This document shows, one piece after another, positions 5,883 to 10,721 of a stretch of DNA of 10,721 bases; positions within the stretch are counted from its first letter, which is position 1; each line of letters starts with the position of its first letter. The position numbers and the translations under genes were made by a program. This DNA comes from Clostridiaceae bacterium (GTDB taxonomy: Bacteria; Bacillota; Clostridia; Saccharofermentanales; DTU023). The DNA lies in assembly GCA_012798865.1 (NCBI GenBank), contig JAAZMK010000036.1, positions 1 to 10,721 of the forward strand. Reading direction: 5' to 3'. The notes below the pieces were generated by a model. The model was not told the origin of the DNA and made no database searches. It saw only the letters and a list, made by a program, of their open reading frames with translations.

Positions 5883-7025
5883 ATGGACGATCGTAAAAAG
5901 ACCATATTGAAGGCTATCGTAGACGACTACGTCAGGACGTGCGAGCCCGTCGGTTCGAAGTCGCTTGTCGAACGATACAACTTGAATTATTCATCGGCAA
6001 CGATTCGTAATGAGATGGCTGAACTGGAGGAAATGGGATTTCTCGTGAAGCCGCATACGTCAGCCGGTCGTATGCCGTCTGACAAGGGATATAGAGCATA
6101 CGTGGACAACCTGCTCTCTCTGCCGGAGATTCCTCCGGAAGAAGAGATTGCTGTTCGCCATTTTCTAACGGAGAACCTCAGAGAGGCGCGAGAAATGATT
6201 GAGCGCACAGCGGAGTATCTGGCGGAAAAGACGAACTATCTTTCTGTCGTACTCTCGCCTCAATATTCCGACACGAGTCTGGAGCAGATCAAAATTATGA
6301 TGATCGAGCCGGGGAGGGCGATCGTTGTGCTCGTGCTTTCGCCCGGTGTCGTGCATGACAGACTGATTAGAATTCCGTCGTTGATTGATGAGAAGGATCT
6401 CAACGAGATCGGACAGGCGATCGAGCGTTGTCTCGCGGGCAAGCGACTCAATGACATTACGCTTGTCACGATTTCATCGGCGGCAGAAGAAACCGAGCTC
6501 CCGGAAGCACTTGTCAACCAAGTGCTGTATGAGGCGTATGTCGCCATCAAGCAGACCGAGAGAATCGAAGTATACATTGATGGAAAATACCGACTGCTCA
6601 AGCACCCCGAGTTTCGCGATGTCGATCGCGCCAGCCGTTTCTACGACACGATGAGGCAGGAACAAATGGTGGCTGGATATATGCGGGAGCTGGAGCAGGA
6701 GGAAGAAATAAACGCTGCGGAGGGTCTCGATACACTTGAAAAAATTGAGTCCGCGCCCGGTGCTCTCGCCACACGGAAAGACAGACCGGCGTACATGGTC
6801 AGGATCGGTCAGGAGATCGCACTGAACGGTATGGAGGATATGTCGTTCATTACGACGACGTACAGAATTGGACGACGGATATCGGGGCAAATCGGTGTCA
6901 TCGGACCTAAACGTATGGAATATGGAAACATCATTTCGCAGATCAGTTTCGTCAACAAGGCGCTGTCCGATGTGGCAGAGGATCACTATACGCTTGGCGG
7001 CGACCGTCAGACGCTTGAGGACTGA
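5883..7025 (+). CDS. hrcA: Heat-inducible transcription repressor HrcA
   Basis: 380 residues, somewhat longer than the roughly 340-350 usual for HrcA. The N-terminal winged-helix domain is canonical: ILKAIVDDYVRTCEPVGSKS, then SSATIRNEMAELEEMGFL and PHTSAGRMPSDKGYRAYVD (about residues 9-77). A GAF-like domain follows, and the C-terminal core ends with GVIGPKRMEYGNIISQISFV. The extra length is mainly an acidic, Glu-rich insertion around residues 265-300, between the dimerisation region and the segment that reads VRIGQEI. HrcA dimers bind CIRCE, fold with the help of GroEL, and lose activity on heat shock. As first gene of its own operon, behind CIRCE, it is autoregulated. The gap to grpE is 34 bases, consistent with one transcript. 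Confidence 0.96.
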   Translation: MDDRKKTILKAIVDDYVRTCEPVGSKSLVERYNLNYSSATIRNEMAELEEMGFLVKPHTSAGRMPSDKGYRAYVDNLLSLPEIPPEEEIAVRHFLTENLREAREMIERTAEYLAEKTNYLSVVLSPQYSDTSLEQIKIMMIEPGRAIVVLVLSPGVVHDRLIRIPSLIDEKDLNEIGQAIERCLAGKRLNDITLVTISSAAEETELPEALVNQVLYEAYVAIKQTERIEVYIDGKYRLLKHPEFRDVDRASRFYDTMRQEQMVAGYMRELEQEEEINAAEGLDTLEKIESAPGALATRKDRPAYMVRIGQEIALNGMEDMSFITTTYRIGRRISGQIGVIGPKRMEYGNIISQISFVNKALSDVAEDHYTLGGDRQTLED

Positions 7026-7059
7026 TCGAGCGTGAAAGATAAAGGAGTGTAAACCAGCG

Positions 7060-7641
7060 ATGAGCGAACATCGAGGAGAAGCGAAAGCAAAACGGAAGAA
7101 GATCCGCTTGACCGACGAGGAAACTGTCGAGGAAACAACGGCAGAACTTCCCGAAACAGAAGAAGTCCCTTTGGATGAAGTCGAAGTCGAGCCTGAAGAG
7201 ACTGACCGGGAAAAACTCGAAGAATTAAACCGGCGCTATCTGCGCGTTTGCGCCGACTTCGATAATTTCAGGAGGCGGACGCGTCAAGACCAGGCGACGA
7301 GCTATGAAGAAGGTGTCATGGATACGGTTCAAGCCCTCATGCCCGTGATCGACAGTCTCGACAGTGCGATTAAGGCATCGGAAAAGTGGGAAACGGACGA
7401 GGCGCGCGAGATAACGGAAGGAATCGTGTTGATCGGTCAGCAGTTCGACGAAGCGCTGAGGAAGCTCGGTGTCGTTGAAATTGAGGGTGTCGGCTCGCAA
7501 TTCGACCCCAACGTGCATCAAGTTGTTCTGCATGTTGAAGAAGAAGGTGAACCGGAGAACATCGTGACGGAAGTATTTCGAAAAGGATACAAAAAAGGCG
7601 ACCGCGTCATTCGGCACAGCATGGTCAAGGTCGTCAACTAG
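7060..7641 (+). CDS. grpE: Nucleotide exchange factor GrpE
   Basis: 193 residues. The first 45 or so are charged and probably disordered (KRKKIRLTDEE, then Glu-rich). A coiled coil runs through REKLEELNRRYLRVCADFDNFRRR, the usual GrpE signature. The C-terminal beta-wing domain has GVGSQFDPNVHQVVLH and ends RKGYKKGDRVIRHSMVKVVN; the common R-P-A of the last motif is R-H-S here, a conservative-position variation. GrpE dimers release ADP from DnaK and act as a thermosensor in the cycle. ATG 7060 has AAAGGAG (7041-7047) 12 bases upstream, a slightly long spacing that may lower translation relative to dnaK. The gap to dnaK is 95 bases without a convincing terminator. Confidence 0.96.
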   Translation: MSEHRGEAKAKRKKIRLTDEETVEETTAELPETEEVPLDEVEVEPEETDREKLEELNRRYLRVCADFDNFRRRTRQDQATSYEEGVMDTVQALMPVIDSLDSAIKASEKWETDEAREITEGIVLIGQQFDEALRKLGVVEIEGVGSQFDPNVHQVVLHVEEEGEPENIVTEVFRKGYKKGDRVIRHSMVKVVN

Positions 7642-7736
7642 TGGAATACAAACGTGCCCGCGTCTTTGCCATGGAGAACGCGAGCTGAGTTGGATCATGG
7701 CGCGACTAAAAATTATAACGAAAAGAGGAAAAGATT

Positions 7737-9578
7737 ATGGCAAAAATTATCGGTATTGATTTAGGAACAACGAACTCTGTTGTCGCGGTGATGGAAGGCG
7801 GCGAGCCCGTCGTTATCCCGAACGCGGAGGGAAGCCGCACGACGCCGTCCGTCGTCGCTTTCACGGCGACAGGCGAGCGCCTTGTGGGGCAGATCGCGAA
7901 GAACCAGGCGCAGAAAAATCCTGAGCGCACGATTCTGTCGATTAAACGTGAGATGGGAAGCGATCACCGAAACGTCATCGACGGAAAATCGTATTCCCCC
8001 CAGGAGATTTCAGCGATGATTCTCCAAAAGTTGAAGCAGGATGCTGAAGCATATCTCGGTGAAAGCGTGACGCGCGCCGTCGTGACCGTTCCCGCATACT
8101 TTTCCGACTCTCAACGTCAGGCGACGAAAGACGCGGGTCTTATCGCCGGACTTACCGTCGAACGCATTATCAACGAGCCTACGGCGGCATCGCTCGCTTA
8201 CGGACTTGACAAAGAAGCCGATCAGAAAATCTTGATTTTTGACCTCGGCGGCGGAACGTTCGACGTATCGATTTTGGAAATCGGCGACGGTGTCTTCGAA
8301 GTGAAGGCAACTTCAGGCAATACGCGCCTCGGCGGCGATGACTTTGATAATAAAATTGTCGATTGGATGGTCGGCGAGATGAAAAAGGAGCAAGGGCTTG
8401 ATCTCTCCGGTGATCGTCTGGCAATGCAGAGACTTCGTGAGGCTGCCGAAAGGGCGAAAATCGAACTGTCCAGCGTACTGACGACAAGCATCAACTTGCC
8501 CTTTATCTCGGCAGACCAACACGGTGCGAAACACCTCGATCTCTCATTGACGAGGGCAAAATTCGATGAGATGACATCAGACCTTGTCGAAAAGACGAAA
8601 GGACCGTTGAAGGCGGCGATGAACGACGCCGGACTGAAGCCTGCCGACATCGACAAGATTCTTCTGGTAGGCGGTTCGACGAGAATTCCCGCTGTGCAGG
8701 ACATGGTTCGCGATTTCTTCGGCAAGGAGCCGTTTAAGGGCATCAATCCCGACGAATGCGTCGCCATGGGCGCTGCCATTCAAGGCGGTATCTTGGCGGG
8801 CGATATCGACGATATGGTCTTGATCGACGTCACGCCGTTGACGCTCGGCATTGAGACACTCGGCGGCGTTATGACGCGCATGATCGACCGCAACACGCGT
8901 ATTCCGACGAGCAAGAAGCGTATTTTCTCGACGGCTGCCGACGGACAGACTCAGGTTGAGGTCCATGTGCTACAGGGCGAGCGCGAAATGGCGGCGGGCA
9001 ATAAATCGCTCGGACGTTTCATCCTCGACGGCATCGCGCCTGCGCCGCGCGGCATTCCGCAGATTGAAGTCAGCTTCGATATCGATGCAAACGGCATCGT
9101 CAATGTCTCGGCGATCGACAAGGGAACGAACCGCGAACAACACATCACAATCACGGCGAGTACGAATTTATCGGACGATGAGATTGATCAGGCTGTGAAA
9201 GACGCGGAGCGTTTCGCTGAAGAAGATCGCCGCAAGAAAGATGAAGTCGACACAAAGAACAGAGCCGAGACGACGATCTATGAGACGGAAAAACTCTTGA
9301 AAGAGACGGGCGACAAGTTTGATGACGCTGATAAAAAGGCTGTCGAAGAGCACTTGGCGAAGTTGCGCGACAGCCACGATCGCAGCGATCTTGAAGGCAT
9401 GAAGCAAGATATGGAATCGTTGAGTCAGGCCATTTACAAGGCTTCCGAGAAGCTGTATCAGCAGGCGCAACAGCAAGAACCGCCTCAGACCGATCCTTAC
9501 GGTCAAGCGAACGGTCAGGGTCCCGCTCCCGGTGCGTACGAAGCTGACTTTAAGGATGTCGGCGGCGACGATCAGTAG
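7737..9578 (+). CDS. dnaK: Molecular chaperone DnaK (Hsp70)
   Basis: 613 residues, full length for a monoderm DnaK. The ATPase domain has phosphate-1 motif IGIDLGTTNSVVAVMEGG, phosphate-2 motif ILIFDLGGGTFDVSIL and LLVGGSTRIPAVQ. The interdomain linker region VLIDVTPLTLGIETLGG leads into the substrate-binding beta domain, then the helical lid (about 500-575). The tail is Gln/Pro/Gly-rich and ends GGDDQ. Between the conserved NPERTILSIKREMG and SPQEIS the stretch is short, showing absence of the insert of about 23 residues found in diderm DnaKs; this supports a monoderm Bacillota host. AGAGGAA (7724-7730) sits 6 bases before ATG 7737. DnaK binds exposed hydrophobic peptides in an ATP cycle driven by DnaJ and GrpE, both flanking it here, and is controlled through CIRCE upstream of hrcA. 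Confidence 0.98.
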   Translation: MAKIIGIDLGTTNSVVAVMEGGEPVVIPNAEGSRTTPSVVAFTATGERLVGQIAKNQAQKNPERTILSIKREMGSDHRNVIDGKSYSPQEISAMILQKLKQDAEAYLGESVTRAVVTVPAYFSDSQRQATKDAGLIAGLTVERIINEPTAASLAYGLDKEADQKILIFDLGGGTFDVSILEIGDGVFEVKATSGNTRLGGDDFDNKIVDWMVGEMKKEQGLDLSGDRLAMQRLREAAERAKIELSSVLTTSINLPFISADQHGAKHLDLSLTRAKFDEMTSDLVEKTKGPLKAAMNDAGLKPADIDKILLVGGSTRIPAVQDMVRDFFGKEPFKGINPDECVAMGAAIQGGILAGDIDDMVLIDVTPLTLGIETLGGVMTRMIDRNTRIPTSKKRIFSTAADGQTQVEVHVLQGEREMAAGNKSLGRFILDGIAPAPRGIPQIEVSFDIDANGIVNVSAIDKGTNREQHITITASTNLSDDEIDQAVKDAERFAEEDRRKKDEVDTKNRAETTIYETEKLLKETGDKFDDADKKAVEEHLAKLRDSHDRSDLEGMKQDMESLSQAIYKASEKLYQQAQQQEPPQTDPYGQANGQGPAPGAYEADFKDVGGDDQ

Positions 9579-9636
9579 GGCGAGGCTAAATTTGTTTCGG
9601 GCGGCAAGCACGTGCCGACAAGTAATGGAATAATGG

Positions 9637-9667
9637 CATGAGAGCGGGTCGATACCCCGCTCTCATG
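9637..9667 (+). terminator. Strong hairpin between dnaK and dnaJ (attenuator or processing site, no T-tract)
   Basis: CATGAGAGCGGG (9637-9648) and CCCGCTCTCATG (9656-9667) pair perfectly over 12 bp with a 7-base loop TCGATAC. No T-run follows (ACGTGATAAG), so it is not a standard intrinsic terminator. It more likely protects the 3' end of hrcA-grpE-dnaK mRNA, marks a processing site, or gives partial read-through to dnaJ. The hairpin is seen directly; the role is inferred. Confidence 0.6.
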
Positions 9668-9688
9668 ACGTGATAAGATAGAGTGGCG

Positions 9689-9710
9689 GAACGCGGATAG
9701 ATATGCGTTC
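9689..9710 (+). repeat. Small inverted repeat upstream of the dnaJ ribosome binding site
   Basis: GAACGC (9689-9694) and GCGTTC (9705-9710) form a 6-bp stem with a 10-base loop, ending 4 bases before AGGAGG. It could influence dnaJ translation; it is short enough to be chance. Confidence 0.3.
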
Positions 9711-9714
9711 GCAC

Positions 9715-9729
9715 AGGAGGTCACAATTG
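9715..9729 (+). promoter_or_regulatory. Perfect Shine-Dalgarno and TTG start of dnaJ
   Basis: AGGAGG (9715-9720), a 6-base spacer, then TTG (9727-9729) opening the expected DnaJ N-terminus M-A-A-K-R-D-Y-Y-E-V-L-G. No ATG or GTG in this frame fits the family start, so the TTG is well supported. Confidence 0.85.
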
Positions 9730-10721
9730 GCTGCTAAACGCGATTATTATGAAGTTCTCGGTGTTCCTCGCGATGCGGGTGATGATGAGATCAAGAAAGC
9801 TTTCTGGAAGCTTGCTAAACAGTATCATCCTGACGTCAATCCCGATGACAAGGACGCGGAAGAGAAATTCAAGGAAGCGAACGAAGCCTACGAAATCCTT
9901 TCGGATGCCGATAAACGCGCCAAGTACGATCAGTTCGGTCATGCAGGTGTCGATCCTTCAGCCTATGACGGTTTCGGAGGCGGATCTTACAACATCAATT
10001 TGGACGACCTCTTTTCAACACTTTTCGGCAGCTTCGGCGGTTTCGGCGGTTTTGGCGGTTTCGGAACAACTCAAACGAGGCGCAGGACAGGACCGACACG
10101 CGGCGCGAATTTACGTTACCGCATGAACCTCGATTTTGTGGAGGCTGCATTTGGCGTTGAGCGCGAAATCTCGATTCGCAAGGCGGATCGTTGTTCGACG
10201 TGTTCCGGCAAAGGAACAGCGGATGGTTCGGATCCAGAGATTTGTCCCGTTTGCGATGGAACGGGTCAGGAACACACGCAACAGCAGACGCTTTTTGGTT
10301 CAATGATGACGTCGCGTACGTGTTCGCGTTGCGGCGGTTCAGGTCAGGTGATCACAAAGCCGTGCCAGACATGTCATGGAGAAGGTACCGTCATGCGCGA
10401 CAGGAAACTTCTTGTAACCATTCCTGCGGGCATTAACGAGGGGGAGATGTTGACGCTTCGCGGCGAGGGAGAGCCGGGGCGCAACGGCGGTCCTTTCGGT
10501 GATCTCTATATTCAAGTCTTTATCCGACCTCATCCTGTTTTTACGCGTGAAGGAAACATGACGTTCTGCGAAGTGCCGATCACATTCGCCCAAGCCGCCC
10601 TTGGCGATGAGATCAGCGTTCCGACGATTGACGGCGAACAAAAATATAAACTGCGCGAGGGAACACAGCCGGGTGACGTTTTTACCATGCGCGGCAAAGG
10701 CATTCCCTATATCGGACGTCC
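9727..10721 (+). CDS. dnaJ: Chaperone protein DnaJ (type I Hsp40), 3'-truncated by the window edge
   Basis: 331 complete codons are visible; about 45-60 more are expected. The J domain (residues 5-70) carries HPD at 34-36 and KYDQFGHAG. A Gly/Phe region follows with iterated FGG triplets near residues 100-111. The zinc domain has all four CxxCxGxG repeats: Cys156/159, 173/176, 199/202 and 213/216. The C-terminal client-binding domain begins RDRKLLVTIPAGINEGEML. This is a canonical type I DnaJ: it delivers unfolded clients to DnaK and stimulates ATP hydrolysis. Helix II reads AFWKLAKQYHPD; a Trp replaces the usual basic residue of A-Y-R/K-K, on the surface that contacts DnaK. The gene lies 148 bases after dnaK, behind a strong hairpin, so its expression may be lower than that of dnaK. 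Confidence 0.96.
   Translation, partial: MAAKRDYYEVLGVPRDAGDDEIKKAFWKLAKQYHPDVNPDDKDAEEKFKEANEAYEILSDADKRAKYDQFGHAGVDPSAYDGFGGGSYNINLDDLFSTLFGSFGGFGGFGGFGTTQTRRRTGPTRGANLRYRMNLDFVEAAFGVEREISIRKADRCSTCSGKGTADGSDPEICPVCDGTGQEHTQQQTLFGSMMTSRTCSRCGGSGQVITKPCQTCHGEGTVMRDRKLLVTIPAGINEGEMLTLRGEGEPGRNGGPFGDLYIQVFIRPHPVFTREGNMTFCEVPITFAQAALGDEISVPTIDGEQKYKLREGTQPGDVFTMRGKGIPYIGR
10033..10059 (+). repeat. Nine-base tandem repeat in the dnaJ Gly/Phe region
   Basis: Three consecutive copies of TTCGGCGGT (10033-10059, the third starting TTT) encode FGG-FGG-FGG, preceded by the related TTCGGCAGC at 10024. This is ordinary for Gly/Phe linkers and a possible site of copy-number variation. Confidence 0.6.

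Noticed and set aside
7690..7719. Internal promoter before dnaK (TTGGAT, 18 bases, TATAAC)
   Set aside because: Initiation would fall near 7726, cutting into the dnaK ribosome binding site, so the match is probably chance.
8179..9611. Several long antisense open frames across dnaK
   Set aside because: They are shadows of a highly biased, conserved coding sequence, with no ribosome sites or family signatures.
1..10721. CRISPR array, tRNA, rRNA, insertion sequence or phage attachment site
   Set aside because: No regularly spaced repeats, cloverleaf-like segment, transposase-like protein or terminal inverted repeats were seen on reading both strands.

Overview
The window looks like chromosomal DNA from a monoderm, low-to-mid GC Bacillota, most likely a Clostridia-type anaerobe. 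The evidence is the gene order hemW-hrcA-grpE-dnaK-dnaJ, a CIRCE operator over a sigma-A-type promoter, and a DnaK lacking the N-terminal insert typical of diderm DnaKs. A DUF5685 protein next to a small Cys-tailed J-domain protein also points to Clostridia. I saw no mobile element, CRISPR array, tRNA or rRNA. The longest gap between genes is about 170 bases.

Left block (1-1479, + strand): the 3' part of a DUF5685-type gene, a 133-residue J-domain protein whose tail carries 11 cysteines in its last 28 residues, and a six-helix membrane protein of about 182 residues. They are closely spaced and probably co-transcribed. Their shared function is unknown.

Middle block (1527-4503): two divergent genes for predicted membrane-anchored extracytoplasmic proteins, separated by about 170 bases with one extended -10 promoter candidate for each direction. 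The minus-strand gene has the layout of a PBP5/DacF-type D-Ala-D-Ala carboxypeptidase, but all three active-site motifs (SxxK, SxN, KTG) are altered. The plus-strand gene is an M28-type putative lipoprotein that has lost the usual Glu-Glu pair and the Asp of the N-x-D motif. Two adjacent predicted pseudoenzymes, both with otherwise intact reading frames, are the most unusual feature of the window.

Right block (4484-10721, + strand): hemW overlaps the end of the M28 gene by 20 bases. The classical class I heat-shock operon follows: promoter, CIRCE, hrcA, grpE, dnaK, and dnaJ, which runs off the right edge. HrcA represses the operon through CIRCE, while GrpE and DnaJ are the nucleotide-exchange factor and co-chaperone of DnaK. 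A 12-bp perfect hairpin lies between dnaK and dnaJ. DnaJ starts at TTG behind a perfect AGGAGG. The window therefore encodes two J-proteins, a canonical one and the orphan Cys-tailed one, both potential partners of this DnaK.
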